Positions 1 to 11,376 of a stretch of 60,000 nucleotides of DNA are shown here, piece by piece. The notes under the pieces were generated by a model, which was not told the DNA's origin, searched no databases, and was given only the letters and a program-made list of their open reading frames with translations. The position numbers and the translations under genes were made by a program. The DNA comes from Adiantum capillus-veneris (lineage: Eukaryota > Streptophyta > Polypodiopsida > Polypodiales > Pteridaceae): assembly GCA_014529385.2 (NCBI GenBank), contig CM043954.1, forward strand, positions 94,011,247-94,071,246. Direction: 5' to 3'. Positions within the stretch are counted from its first letter, which is position 1, and each line of letters starts with the position of its first letter.

Positions 1-47
<47 letters not shown>

Positions 48-128
48 ATATATATATATATATATATCTATATATATATATCTATATATATATATATATA
101 TATATATCTATATATATATATATATAGA
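1..128. repeat. TA/TC microsatellite
   Basis: A short TC run is followed by about 115 bases of alternating TA interrupted by single C residues. It is a simple-sequence repeat cut by the window edge. No gene signal is present. Confidence 0.97.
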
Positions 129-530
129 CCAGCCCATAGAGCGTTGTTTTTATTGCCGTGGAATTTTCTAACTACAAACTGTATTCTCCTAATAGGTGCA
201 ATGCAAGTGGCTGAGAAAGCAAAGAAGAGGATGACTCACAAAGAAAAGCTACAAGAATTGCCACCATATCAGTTGGAGCCGAGCTCAGTGAAAACGGCCA
301 AGGTAACCTACCTATCAAAAGAGAAGCTGAAGAACATAACACCACAACCTTCACCGACAAGTTCAAGAGTGAAGATGGAAACCAAGTAGAGTTGCAGATG
401 CTACCCAAAGAAATTCTGCTCTGAAATGTCTTATGTCTGAATTGCTGGCAAATGATGTCCATTTTGCTTCAAATCAATTTTGGAGCATGCATAGATGCAT
501 AAAAATATGTAAAGATCAAAACTATTCAAT
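129..530. other. Unassigned sequence, possible retroelement trace
   Basis: The plus strand has an 81-codon ORF at 144-389 with a Lys-rich stretch. In a neighbouring frame at about 132-165 the residues RCFYCRGIF resemble the first half of a CCHC knuckle, which hints at a worn gag. The match is too short to call, and no start context or homologous domain was recognised. Confidence 0.25.
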
Positions 531-1580
531 CCAATTTGGAGCCAAAGTAAATAATCGCAATTAATTACAGTAGGAACATTTTTCAATCTTTTTGCACTTT
601 TGACTTCACAAGCTTGAAAAACATGTGATTTAGATACTTTGAGTGAAGTGTGGGCTCATTTGAGTGCACTCAATGGAAATGGTGCCAAATTTAGGCTTCA
701 GACTCTGAAAGAGTAAATATGAAGGGATTTTGGGTTTTTGTGATCGAAATGTGATCAAATTTGATTGGTGGGCTTGTCACATCATGTACTTTGGTCTCAC
801 AAGGTCAAAGTTGAAATTTGAACTCATTCTGGTGAAAAAGTAAATAACTGTGATTATTATCTTTTTCATCAAATTACATTTTTTGTTGCAAGTTGGTTCT
901 AGACATGATATAAAGCCTTTGTGTGAGATATGGGATGATTTGGATCAAAAAATGTGACAATTAACTCAAAATTTGGACAAAAGAGCCTTCGGTGCGCTTT
1001 TTTGACAAAATCTGAGATTTACTTGATCTTTTTGGCTCAAAGTTAACATGTGGCATGAGATAGATGTGTACAAGTGATAGATGAAGTGACATGATGATTT
1101 TCAGGCCAATTGTACACAAAAGTAAATAATCGCGATTATTAACTATAAGTGCACTTTTTGCTTGAAAATATAATTTTATGACCTATACATCTTCAATACA
1201 TCTAAAAAAAGTCCTAAGATGAATTTGGTAAGCTTTGGTCCTGTCGACATCACTTCGTGCTCTTGTCACCTCTAAAATCACCGGTTTTTGTTACTACTTG
1301 GTGTGTAGAGTTGTTTGGTCACTTTTGAAGCCATGGACTTGTCTGGTACATAGTCCTGATGCTGCTCATCCAGTTTGGGCTCATTCGGAGTGAGTTTGAC
1401 TTCATATATAAAATTTGACACTTTGTAGTCTTCGAGATATTTCCTGTTGTCTAAGAGCTTACCGTGAGTGATTTCTTGAAACCGTCTAGGTACATTGTGT
1501 ATAGATCTTGTCTATATCCTGTGTGTGGAGTCAGAATCCAATTCTGGCATGTGGCCAAAACCTAGATTATTTACTTGGGA
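531..1580. repeat. Degenerate ~290-bp satellite, block A
   Basis: An imperfect palindrome built from GTAAATAATC and its complement GATTATTTAC occurs at about 545-568, 837-863 and 1118-1143, roughly 285-292 bases apart. A half copy lies at 1565-1577. Flanking text is also related between units: a segment like ATTTGGAGCC precedes the palindrome and a T-rich TTTTTGC segment follows it. The same family recurs in the same orientation at 12770-13760. Divergence between units is high, so the array is old. Confidence 0.75.
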
Positions 1581-1601
1581 CCCCCCCCCCCCCCCCCCCC
1601 C
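1581..1601. repeat. Poly-C tract
   Basis: About 21 consecutive C residues. Similar long C or G tracts occur at 11177-11190, 18859-18877, 33554-33574, 33961-33993 and 56884-56898. Tracts like these are prone to length error in assemblies. Confidence 0.97.
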
Positions 1602-3180
1602 GACCCCTGCCAAATGGTCATATAATGATATGGAAGTGTTCTACTATCTAGGAGCATGCTACCCTAAACCCCTCATGTCTCGTGCAAGACGGCACTAAAA
1701 ATGGGCAACTGTGGACTCCGAAAATCGTGCGCAAAGAAGGCATAGAGTTCTCTTCTCCAAGAGTGACTAATGGAAATGAGGTGATTTTGGGATACCTTGG
1801 ATATTTGTACTCGGACTTCCCAAATTATTTTTCCCCAGACTCCCCTGTTAGTTCTACTAGGCCGTGAAATCTACGTTAGACTCAAAAATTCCCTCAATTG
1901 GACTCCGTTAGCTCATTCTGCAAGAGTTTGCAAAAACAGGCCTTGGCGGCCTAATTTAGGCTTCCCGCTTTCGTTTATCGTTTTCATTGAAAATTTTTGT
2001 GTCTGTCCGTCTTGTTCTTTTGATCATTGACGTATCTTCAATTTCTCCATCTGAGCTCATTTGCTATTTATTATTAATTTTTGACATGTTTATCGAAAAA
2101 ATCACAAAAAATAATAAAATACACTAGAAAACAAAATTGAAAAATCAACAATTAAGAAAGTCTATTGAAAAACACTATTTTATTACTTTTTGGTGGATTT
2201 CTCCATTTTTAAACTCCAATATCAAGCAAAATTGATGAAAATAAGCAAAAAGGCTATTTTTTAATGTATTTTTTGATAGTATATGCACTATTTACACTCA
2301 TCCAAGAGATGTTATCAATTGCAATTCCCCTGTTGATGATTTTTAAGGGCATTATTAGGTAATCTTGCAAAAAAACCACACGTTAACATCCAACTTTTCT
2401 TCCCTATTCAAACATTGCCCTTAATCAATGAAGTTTCCTTCCACCCCTCCTAGATGGAGTACTCCAAGACAACTGTGTACATGGGTTGAACAATTGTGTC
2501 TATGCATAGCCATGGTTGGCTCTGTCATGCTTTGAAGGTCAATGCAATTCAAACAGTATACAGTGCACGAGTTGGCTTGAGTAGTTAACTCAAGGGTTTC
2601 TGTGGTCGAGGTTTCTTGTTGTTTTTTTCTAAATAGCAGATTTTGTAATTTGTGTTCTCTTTTCCTGATTGTACCATCTAGATGCTTTGACACACTGATT
2701 TCCTGAGCTGTAGGTATCAATGATGACGGTTGCTAAGATTTAACTCTCCATTGGCATTTTGGTTTTCCGTTGATGAATTGTTATGGTTGAGTTTTTTGAG
2801 ATTTAACCTTCCACTGATTCATCGGCTTTACCATTGGTGGAGAAGATAAATGCTCCTTTGGTTTTCAAACCCATTTAGTGATAGTGTCTCACATTATCAC
2901 ATTCAAATTGACTACTCCCAATGCTGGTGTTGGGTTTTTGTTGAATCCTTTGATAGCAGATATTCCCAATGCTAAAGACTAATTCGTAACTTTCTTGTAA
3001 GTGGAATAACTGACTGCATTTATTCGCTGCGGTATCTACTAATGCATTAGTGATGTGATTGTTCTATTGTACTATCATGTGAAAGTCAATCCCATCCAAC
3101 CATTCATCATTATCCGTCAACATTGTATCATTCTGTGATTCCCATAGTCTTTCATCCGATTCCAAAGTGTTGATGTGAAT
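1602..3180. other. Unassigned AT-rich spacer
   Basis: Only short chance ORFs are present. The segment lies downstream (minus strand) of the Ty3/gypsy pol end, so a 3' LTR would be expected here. No copy of the sequence right of 14311 could be recognised by eye, so the LTR is either absent or too diverged. Confidence 0.4.
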
Positions 3181-3189
3181 AGGTGGTTG

Positions 3190-3470
3190 TTCATTTTTGA
3201 AAGCATCTTTTCTCTTGAGTACTCGAAGTCAAGCTTCCTCTTGAGCTTCATCAATAACCTGCTGTTGTTTAATCTTTCTTAGCTTTGCTGCATGCATCTT
3301 CTCTAGTAAATCATTGGTTAGTGGAAAATGGTACTTCTTTAAGCATCACACACTAATCCAGTTAGCCATGGCTTCACCATCTAGAGTGGACAACTTAATT
3401 GCTCCACATATTCAAGGATAAACGGTCCATTTCCCTTTTTCTTGAACTTGGGAATGTGTTGCCGGTTTAC
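3190..3470 (-). pseudogene. Ty3/gypsy pol C-terminal tail remnant
   Basis: Minus-strand translation shows FKKKGNGPFILEYVEQL, then after a shift STLDGEAMANWISV and KKYHFPLTNDLLEKMHAA, then an Ala/Gln/Glu-rich end. This resembles the segment after the integrase core in plant Ty3/gypsy polyproteins. At least two stops and one frameshift are present. It follows directly on a truncated zinc-binding domain, with no integrase core between. Confidence 0.65.
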
Positions 3471-3479
3471 TAGAAAAGT

Positions 3480-3665
3480 GACCTCCAGCTAAACCAGTAT
3501 GCGCTTGTTTTGGAATGGGTATATATTCATCTTCATTTGCACAAAGACTCAAATGTTGATCTTTTCCTCTCCGATACAATTGGTTTCCAATAAGAGAATA
3601 GTCTCTTGATTCAGTTTAAATAGCTCTTTGGTGGCGTTTACTTATATCCTTTGGAAATGTTCTGC
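3480..3665 (-). pseudogene. Second integrase zinc-binding (H2C2) fragment
   Basis: Minus-strand residues YSLIGNQLYRRGKDQHL, then EYIPIPKQAHTGLAGGHF, match the start of the H2C2 domain that follows RNase H in gypsy elements: a Gly-rich linker then H-x(6)-H. The Cys pair is absent because the sequence jumps to the C-terminal tail. One stop lies upstream. Another H2C2-like module sits just before it at 3720-4074, so the two probably come from different copies or lineages. Confidence 0.65.
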
Positions 3666-3719
3666 TTGATAAGTAAGTAACTAGATAGTTACTCCACTTA
3701 GGAACGAGTGATATTTGAA

Positions 3720-4074
3720 ATAATGTTACATGAGGTATGGGTGTTTTTGTTTTGGAATTGAAGGCAATATTTTACAAATGAGTGAATATCACTCCACATG
3801 GCTGGCCAAATACTCCAAGTCTTAAGATCCTTTGTATAGTTTGGTCTTTCGCAAAGTGAAGTCCCACTATAGTAATGTGTGCTTCACGTAGGTATTGGGT
3901 TTTGTCCTCAAGACTAATACACAAAAGTAATATTCCATCTCGATTTCTTATATACAGCCTTCCAGGTAGTAATTGATACATAGTTGATTGCCCAATTAAT
4001 CCAATTGTAATAGGAAGTGGTATTTGAGAACCACTTGATCTATGATCATCAGTGAAACCATATTTTTTGACCAA
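3720..4074 (-). pseudogene. Integrase zinc-binding (H2C2) domain remnant
   Basis: Reads GRLYIRNRDGILLLCI, then YLREAHITIVGLHFAKDQTI. After a one-base shift near 3800 it continues WSIWPAMWSDIHSFVKYC. The spacing of the two His and the single Cys fits the H2C2 module of Ty3/gypsy integrase, which binds zinc and helps position viral-type DNA ends. A shift and the loss of the second Cys show decay. Confidence 0.65.
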
Positions 4075-4169
4075 CGGGGTATCATTTCCACGGAGAACAG
4101 ATATGCATATGGTATATCATTGTCTATCCCTTCTGGTGGTTCTCTTTAAATAATCCTTGATAAATGATT

Positions 4170-4591
4170 TGTTCTTTGGTGTGTGGTGCCCTTTTTTACA
4201 ACTACAATGAAATCAAATTCCAAAAGAATGATGAACCATCTCACGATTCTTCCTGTGTTGCATGGCTTGTTGACCAAGTACAATAAAGGTTGGTGGTCTA
4301 CAAAGAACAAAAATTTGTTGGCTAGTAGGTAATGTCTATATTTTTTGTGGCATAGATCATTCCTAACCCTTCTCTTTCAATGGTTGTATAATTCTTCTCG
4401 GCCACATTCAATTCTCTACTAGCATAAGAAATGGGGTCTCCTGGTTGAACTAATATACACCCAATGGCATAATTGGAAGCATCAACATGTATATGGAATA
4501 TCTTATTCCAATATGGTGCTTTCAATATTGGGGCTAAAGTGAGAGCTTGTTTAAGCGTCATGAAGGATTGCTCACACTCATCAGTCCACAC
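4170..4591 (-). pseudogene. Ty3/gypsy RNase H domain remnant
   Basis: The 89-codon frame at 4322-4591 carries HVDASNYAIGCILVQ (first catalytic Asp) and TTIEREGLGMIYA (catalytic Glu). After a break the frame continues with FFVDHQPLLYLVNKP and ends TTHQRTNHLSRI, the usual C-terminal end of plant gypsy RNase H, with Asn where Asp is usual. It degrades the RNA strand during reverse transcription in live copies. It follows the RT in the same direction. Confidence 0.85.
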
Positions 4592-4661
4592 AAAAGAGTG
4601 TAATCAGGCCATACATGGGTTTTGTGATTATAGCATACATGTAAATGAATCATTTGTAATA

Positions 4662-5520
4662 TCAACAATGTCCCATGAAAGCCTGAACCCCTTTGACTGT
4701 TGTTGGTCTAGGCAATTCAGCAGTAACATGAATTTTATCCATATTGGTCGCTATGCCATTTTTAGACACTATATGTCCAAGAATTTTTCCTTGTCTGCCC
4801 ATAAAGATGCACTTTTTAGGATTTAAACAAATCCTATAAAATCTACATTTTTCAAATACCTTTCTGAGATGCTCAAAATGATTAGCTTGGATTGTTAAAT
4901 GTACACATAAATCATCCATGTATACTTCCATGAAATTCCTAAGATACTCTTTGAGAGCATGGCTCATTAATCTTTGAAAGGTGGCAGGAGAATTAGTTAA
5001 CCCAAAAGGCATAACCTTATAGGAAAAAATACCCCATTCAGTTGCAAAGGTAGTTATCTGTTGATCTTTGGGATCAACCAAAAGTTGACCGTACCTTGAA
5101 AATCCGTCTAAAAAGTTGTAAGCTTCTTTTTCTGCAACTCGTTCTAAAACATGCTTGGTGATTGGAAGAGGGTAGTTATCTCCGATGGTGGCTGCATTTA
5201 CTTTTTTGAGATTGACACACACTCTTAATTTTCCATTTTTCTTGGGTACCACCACAATAGGAGACACCCAATTTGTGTGTTCAATTTCATAAATGAATTT
5301 AGCTTCCTTGAGCTTTTCTATCTCTTCTTTGATCTTTTTGGCAAATGTTTCATTCTAAGTATATGGATGTTGTCTACTTGGTTTTGCATCATCTCTCATA
5401 GGTATGGTATGTTGATAAATTTTTGGATCAACACCCTTGAGATCTTTATAAGACCAAGAAAAGATATATTGGTATTCTTTCAATAAGCTTAGCAAAAGAA
5501 ATTCTTCTTCTTTAGTCAAG
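4662..5520 (-). pseudogene. Ty3/gypsy reverse transcriptase remnant
   Basis: The best-preserved part is a 201-codon frame at 4662-5267. It shows SPIVVVPKKNGKLRVCV, LDGFSRYGQLLVDP (motif A region), FGLTNSPATFQRLM (motif B) and VYMDDLCVH (YMDD catalytic box). Upstream frames to about 5520 add TKEEEFLLLSLLKEY and a Lys/Glu-rich lead-in, with one in-frame stop. The usual connector GHIVSKNGIATNMDKI follows. Family assignment is secure; activity is very unlikely given breaks elsewhere. Confidence 0.92.
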
Positions 5521-6400
5521 TCATTCACAATGTAGGCATGTCTAGGCTCTTATACTGGTTAAGCTAGATCTATTTCTTTGCATTTTCAAGTCCTTCATAT
5601 GACTCACTTTATTTCTTAGCTCCCTCACGACTATGATCTTTCGGTTTTGGAAAGTATATTTCTTGTAATGGGATAGAACACTCATTACATCTTTACTCTC
5701 TTCCTCAGTTGTTTCCATTTCAGTGGTATACAACTCCTTTAGAGTTTTCTTCAACTCTTGATATTTTTATTTCGTTCAACTCATGTCATGAATGATTCAT
5801 CATTCTCATGCTTAGGTTTTGACTAAGTTTTCTTTCTCATTTTCCTTGATTTTCTTTAAGTCCCTTGTTTGATGTCTGAAGGATATCTACCCGTGATTTT
5901 GTCTTTGACACAATCATGTGCATCTATCTGCATCAAAAACTATGTTCTGCTAGAAATTGATGGCATAGGTTTATATTTTAAGTTTTTTGTGTCTCTTTTT
6001 CTTTTACACCATTTCTCTCTTCTCATTTATTGGTTTGGAAAGTCAAAAAGCTTTTCCTCTCCTCCTTTCATGAGTAGTTGGACTCTCACATGTTCTTTTT
6101 CTAACCCAGAATCATCGGTTGAATGTTCTTCAAACTCATCAATAGCATTATAGCAGAGGTCTGAAAAGACTTGTTAAGCTTTCAATTAGTCCTTGGGTTC
6201 CTGAACTTCATCTTCAATGTGAAGGGTTAAGATTATTTGTATGGGAATTATGTCATAACCATCCTCATTGCAAAATTGAGTAGGCATAGACATATTCACA
6301 CATACATCCATTGTTGCCAAAATTGAAGTCCACTTAAATGGATCAAACAAATGCTCTAGAAAGGGCTAGGTATATATGCTTCATCTGTGAAATCCCTTTC
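5521..6400 (-). other. Protease to RT spacer of the Ty3/gypsy element
   Basis: A 70-codon minus frame at 5542-5754 is rich in Lys and Glu and sits where plant gypsy elements have a poorly conserved linker between protease and RT. The remainder to 6400 shows only fragments. No independent domain was recognised. Plus-strand ORFs here are antisense shadows. Confidence 0.5.
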
Positions 6401-6409
6401 TAAGATACA

Positions 6410-6900
6410 TTATTCTCGTTTCAAACTCTCATTGTCTGAGGCTCGACACATCCAAATAGGTGTGTCTTTGTTTAACGAAGATGGAAGCTTTGATTCAACT
6501 GAAGAGACTAAGTCAAATTCTTGATTGGGTGTTTTCATTACATCTCTATAAATGTGATCTTTCAAATTAACCCTTGTGATTGATCCCACTTGCTTCAAGT
6601 ACAGGTAATTGTTTTTCCAATCTTGAATGAGCTGTACTTGCCGCATGAATGGCCTTCCCAAGATGATTTAATAATTAAGTTTCTTTCCAAAGTCCACTAT
6701 TGCAAAAGTATGTTGATAATCAATTCCACAGGAGCTAACTATCACTTTTTCAAGAAGTCCTAGGGCTTTTCTATGTGTCTATCCACCAATTGTAATTTCA
6801 CTCGAGTTTGTCTAATGGCCAGTTTTCCCCATGACTCCTGTACTGATTTTGTGTCTATGGCTATGCTAGCCCCACTGTCTTGTATTGCCATGGTTTCAAC
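6410..6900 (-). pseudogene. Ty3/gypsy aspartic protease remnant
   Basis: Minus-strand translation near 6865-6879 gives AIQDSGASIAIDT, with the retropepsin active-site pattern D-S-G-A-S. A stop follows near the end of the flap region. The 83-codon frame at 6410-6661 begins MGRPFMRQVQLIQDW, which matches the post-protease LGRPW-type segment of these elements. In live copies the enzyme cleaves the Gag-Pol polyprotein. Confidence 0.75.
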
Positions 6901-6999
6901 ATCATTATATCTCCCCGGGAGGGTTGTGTTTCCTTCTTCCCCTTCCTAGTATTATCCGACTTTGTTCATAGGGATGGATCTAATCTCCTTGTTATCCAT

Positions 7000-8650
7000 T
7001 TCATGTTTCAATTTCCCAATTTTTTTGTGATTAGCCCTGTTATCCCCACCTTCTCTAAATTTTTCTGTAAATTGTTCCATAAATATGGTCTGATTTTTAA
7101 CAGTTCTCCCAAGGTAAGAGTACATTGAAATGGTGTTGACATGATTGAATGGATGTTCTCCACCTTGAGGGTCTGTTTCGCTCTCTTTACCTGAGTGGCT
7201 TTACACACTATGGACTCATCTTCATCGTCTCCTAAGTACGAGGTAGTGTTTTAGAGTCAATGGTCTAGAAATTCCTGATGCTTCAGAGCCAAAATCCTCA
7301 TACAAGGATTGTATATCATTGTCCATATCAACAGGTAAATTTTCTAACCAAACTTCCTCTATAGGAGTTGACTTCAAAGTTATGCTCCCATCATTAATCT
7401 CTCTCACTTTTTTCCATAAATGTCCTGGAAAGTCTTCCTACACAAATGAAATTCCATATAAAGCATCTTCACTGTCAGGCACTATGAGTTCTGGCTCTTT
7501 TGTTTCAAGTTGGGGTTCTACCACCACTTTGGATTTCTCTTTATTGGTTTCTACCCACAAGCTCCTCAGGTTTTGCTATACTCTCAAGCTTGGGTTTTTG
7601 TTTTTCCAGCATCTCTTGAGTAATTCTTACCAGATTTTGATAAGCTTCAAGCTTAGCTTCTTCCATATCTGGAGAAGGATATTTTTTCCATTTGTTTTTC
7701 ATGTTTTGGCTTGCTTTAAGTCCCACTTTGAAAGCTTCCAAGGCTGCATTGATTGGCTCAAAAATTTTATCTACCAAAATTGATCCTCCAGATTTTATTG
7801 TGGTTCCTTTGATTTCACTCCTAGTTTCTTTCACTTTTTCCTCAAGTAGTTTCTTGGATTTTTCCTCAATTTCGTCCTTTTATTTTTGTTTTCTCATCTC
7901 ATACCTTTGACTTCTTCTTTTCTTGGTCCTTTGAGAGGATTTTTTAGTATTCTCTGATTCATTAGAGGAGTTATGTTTCTTTTTCTTAGCCTAGGCTCTA
8001 GTGATCACCTTGATTGGAACAATAGGTTCACTTTTTGAAGAGTTACTAGGTATCACTTGGACTATATTCACCACTGCTTTTCCTTTGTTTAACAAATTTG
8101 TTGAACAGTGTTCACGAAAGTGTCCTCCCTTTTTGCAACATTGTGTACAAAAATCTTCAATTGGCTCAATGTTCTTATCAGGTTCTGGGCATTCATTTTT
8201 CCAACTTCATCTGCACCACAATTATGGTAGTTTCCAGTCCTTGGCTTAATCATGGGTCTTACCATTGGAGGTCAAACACCTTGATTAACTACATAGTACA
8301 TTGGTCTAAGCTCTGGTGTATCATAAGTCACAGGTTTTTCCATTGAAGGTGGATGTGAATTATACCACTCTCCTTCTACCATTACTATAGATGGACTAGG
8401 CTCAACATAATGTGTAGCGTGCACTAGTGCTTGTTCATCTATGAATCCTTCTGAATGCATATACTTTTACAGGCACTGCATTATGTCTAGGATATGGAGG
8501 TTGTTGACCCAACACTGGTTGTGGTCTTTCCATACCCACTAGGGGTCTTTGAGTTGGGGCCATATTAGGCTGATATCTGTACATGGGTTGTCCTTGTGGC
8601 TTCATAGGCACATATTGAACATTTCCATCGTACTATGGTCGGTAATAGCA
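7000..8650 (-). pseudogene. Variable gag-protease linker region
   Basis: Separate minus frames at 7008-7208, 7222-7407, 7541-7834 and 8272-8460 lie between gag and protease. The 7541-7834 frame is rich in Lys, Glu and Ala and could form a helical segment. The 8272-8460 frame is rich in Pro and His. None shows a catalytic motif. Position and direction tie them to the gypsy polyprotein; the precise domain names are unknown. Confidence 0.5.
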
Positions 8651-8654
8651 CTCA

Positions 8655-10238
8655 TTAATAGCACCCATTGGTCTCATGGTTGATCCATTTACCCTCAATA
8701 GCACACCATTTTTGTGGCCTAATCAATTTTCCCTGTTGAGGCATCTCTTGTCCTGGTCCTCTCATAGGTGCTTTTTGCATGTTATTCATCATTTTGTGCA
8801 TCCTTTTGAAAATGTCTTCTATGGCTGTAAGTGGTTCTACAGTAGCCGTTCCCCATTGTGTTGGTTTTGTAGATGTTGTTTTCTCACTCTGAGTATCCTT
8901 AGGGACAACTTCTTCATTAAAAATATCACAATTGTCTCCTAAGTCAATAGCATCTGATACACACTCTTCTAGGGTCATATGCTTCTTGCTATATAGTATA
9001 GCATGAAGCTCTTTGTTTAGTAATCCCTCTAGAAATAATGACACTAGTCTTTCCTCTTCATCTTGCAATGTATTGCTTTATCCTAGTTGCACAATCCCTA
9101 AGAGACTCACCTTGTTTCTGTTTGAAGCTATAGATTTGAACTATCGTATTATGTTTAATCCCAGTTTTGGAACATGCAGCTACAAATCCTCGAGCTAATG
9201 TATTTAAATCCACGATTGACCTTGGTGGAATGCTTTGGAACCATGTCAAAGCGTTTCCTTCCAATGTCATTCTAAATCCCTCAAATTGAGTGTGGAAATC
9301 AAATATGCGTTCTGCTCTTAGCACTTGCTTGAAGCTAGCTAAGTGGTCATATGGATCCCAAGATCCACTGTATTTTTTGACCCAATTTGGAAATCAAATA
9401 TGCGTTCTGCTCTTAGCACTTGCTTGAAGCTAGCTAAGTGGTCATATGGATCCCAAGATCCACTATATTTTTTGACCCAATTTGGAAATCAAATATGCGT
9501 TCTGCTCTTAGCACTTGCTTGAAGCTAGCTAAGTGGTCATATGGATCCCAAGATCCACTGTATTTTTTGGCCCAATTTTGAAAATCAGTTGGTCTGACAT
9601 GTCTATTTGGCCCAGCTCCAACTCTTCTGACAGTTGTTCATGTCTCGAGTCCTTCAAATAAATCTATTGGAAATAGTGACTCATGTATCTCTAGACTAGC
9701 TTTAATGTCACTCGATTTTCTTCGTGATGAGGTGGGTTCGGGTTTTTTAACATTGCTCCCAAAAGATCTCTTGCGGAGTTTCTCTCTTGGAATAGTTTCT
9801 GATCCTTGGCCCAATATCCAATCTCTTATAGAGTACCCTTGGTATCTGGTCTTTTCTACCTCCTCAGGACTCATCATAACAAAGTTATTATTATAACAAT
9901 ACCTAAATAGGTAAGTTGGTAGATCTATAGAACCCTTGTCTTTGATTTTGAAGATATAGATGATCTTCATGGGTGACAGGTGTTAATTTCCCTGATTTGG
10001 CATGAGAGGTCCATAAAAGATCCTTGGCGTTCCCATCCTCTTAACAATAGACTCCAATCCTAGGGTTATCAGTGCTAAGCCGCTTCAAAGGTTTCAAATC
10101 AACTTGATCGTATCCCTCAAATTCTAAAGTCAGAAAACCTTCTTTTATTGCCATATCTGGAATTATGGTATTCACTTCTAACCCCCATTTTTCTATCACA
10201 TCAGGATTTTCAACTTTTACATATTGAGTCGAATTTTC
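8655..10238 (-). pseudogene. Ty3/gypsy gag remnant, main part
   Basis: Minus frames at 9638-9970, 9058-9324 and 8655-9068 together resemble a retrotransposon Gag. The segment FEGFRMTLEGNALTWFQSIP, then SFKQKQGESLRDCATRIKQY, is the classic capsid-like core. The last frame continues with LVSLFLEGLLNKELHAILY. Upstream, an Asp/Lys-rich part reads through about 10238, where an inserted element interrupts it. Breaks include a one-base overlap shift at about 9060 and a 95-bp triplication at 9294-9578. Confidence 0.85.
9294..9578. repeat. Three tandem copies of a 95-bp gag segment
   Basis: Near-identical units begin at 9294, 9389 and 9484. Each contains GGAAATCAAATATGCGTTCT and a GGATCCCAAGATCC stretch. 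Because 95 is not a multiple of three, the extra copies shift the gag frame. The units differ at only a few positions, so the expansion is recent relative to the element or is an assembly artefact. Confidence 0.95.
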
Positions 10239-10750
10239 ATTAGAAAATTTTGGAGGTCATTTGGAGGGCCTTGTAAGAAATTGTATTTCTCTCTCTAGAA
10301 ACTTTTTTTAAAATGCACTTGCACCTTGTGAGTACGTCCAAAAGGACAACCAGACACTTTAAAAAGTAGATTTATATTCCCAATCGTCCTTGAAAACGGT
10401 CACTTTTTTATTTAATATGAGCGTCTTTTTCAAGAGGGAGGTGCGGCGCATTCAAGGCAGCTTACGTCATCACTGAAAGTTGAAAAGTCACAAACTATCA
10501 AATAGTGATATAATTTTGAGGCTTTTGACACCACCAATGCGTCCGAAACGCCAAAATACCCTAAAAACGAATGTCTACTTGTCTCATTCCGACATCCGGA
10601 GAGGCAAAAAATGCCAAAAAACCCCAAAAAATGGGCTTTTTACTTAAGACGCGCGAGGAGGCATTCTAAAATGCTAGAATGCCCCTCTGCACGCCGTTAG
10701 TACAAAGCTCCTTTTAGTGATTTTTGGACAATTATCTTTCAAGAAAGCCT
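10239..10750 (+). repeat. Left terminal inverted repeat arm
   Basis: This arm pairs with 11500-12034 on the opposite strand. It contains in order a GGAGGTC end, a TC-rich stretch, a segment near 10390-10460, a segment ending in CCAATGCGTCCGAAACGCC, and a self-complementary module at 10636-10703. Many substitutions and small indels separate the arms, so the element is not recent. Confidence 0.8.
10636..10703. repeat. Internal palindrome, copy 1
   Basis: An inverted repeat centred near 10670: TTTTTACTTAAGACGCGCGA on the left pairs with the complement of the right part ending CACGCCGTTAGTA. Arms of about 30 bases surround a short AT centre (GCATTCTAAAATGCTAGAATGC). It is GC-rich at the CGCGCG part, unlike the AT-rich surroundings. 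Confidence 0.8.
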
Positions 10751-10784
10751 ACCCATGTTTCTCTATTGCACTTTTGCACCATGC

Positions 10785-10789
<5 letters not shown>

Positions 10790-10826
<37 letters not shown>

Positions 10827-10946
10827 TTCTATAGCTTAGCATATTTAAAGAGAGAGAGAGTGAGAGACTCCCATTACTAACGGCATGCGTGGAGCATGTT
10901 TTGACCTCAAAAAACACCTCCTCGCGCCGTTAGTATAAGGTAACAG

Positions 10947-11002
<56 letters not shown>
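10790..11002. repeat. TC/GA microsatellites with a third palindrome
   Basis: TC runs lie at about 10790-10825 and 10951-11002, with a GA run at 10852-10868. Between them, at 10873-10938, sits another imperfect module beginning ATTACTAACGGCATGCG and ending CGCGCCGTTAGTATAAGG. This shares the ends of the palindromes in the arms. Confidence 0.85.
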
Positions 11003-11006
<4 letters not shown>

Positions 11007-11111
11007 CCGCCTTACTTCCTCTCTCTATAACACTCACACATACACACATAAACACATACACTGGTGGATGCACAGTACTAAAGGCGCACATAGAGACATG
11101 CACACCGTTTG

Positions 11112-11134
11112 TGCCTCTCTACGCGCGCCTATAG

Positions 11135-11187
<53 letters not shown>

Positions 11188-11343
11188 GGGGCTCTTTGTG
11201 TATGTGTGTTTGTGTGTGTGTGTGTGTGTATGTTATATTTGTGTGTCTGTGTGTTTGTGAGTGTGTGTGTCTCTGTGTGTGTGTGTCTGTGTGTGTGTAT
11301 GTTATATTTGTGTCTCTGTGTGTTTGTGTGTATGTTATATTTG

Positions 11344-11372
<29 letters not shown>
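11112..11372. repeat. GA, poly-G and TG microsatellites
   Basis: A palindrome half-site (CTACGCGCGCCTATAGTATA) at 11117-11136 is followed by a GA run, about 14 G residues at 11177-11190, and TG-rich sequence to about 11372 with short TATGTTATATTTGTG inserts. All ORFs here are translations of simple repeats. Confidence 0.9.

Positions 11373-11376
<4 letters not shown>

Noticed and set aside
132-389. CCHC-like residues and an 81-codon ORF as a gag gene
   Set aside because: Only two of four zinc ligands are seen, in a different frame from the ORF. Too weak to call.
545-1143. Regularly spaced palindromes considered as a CRISPR array
   Set aside because: Spacing is about 260 bases between palindromes, the intervening sequences are themselves related, and the DNA is eukaryotic. 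It is a satellite.
4473-4826. 117-codon plus-strand ORF
   Set aside because: Antisense to the gypsy RNase H and RT frames, with no domain of its own.
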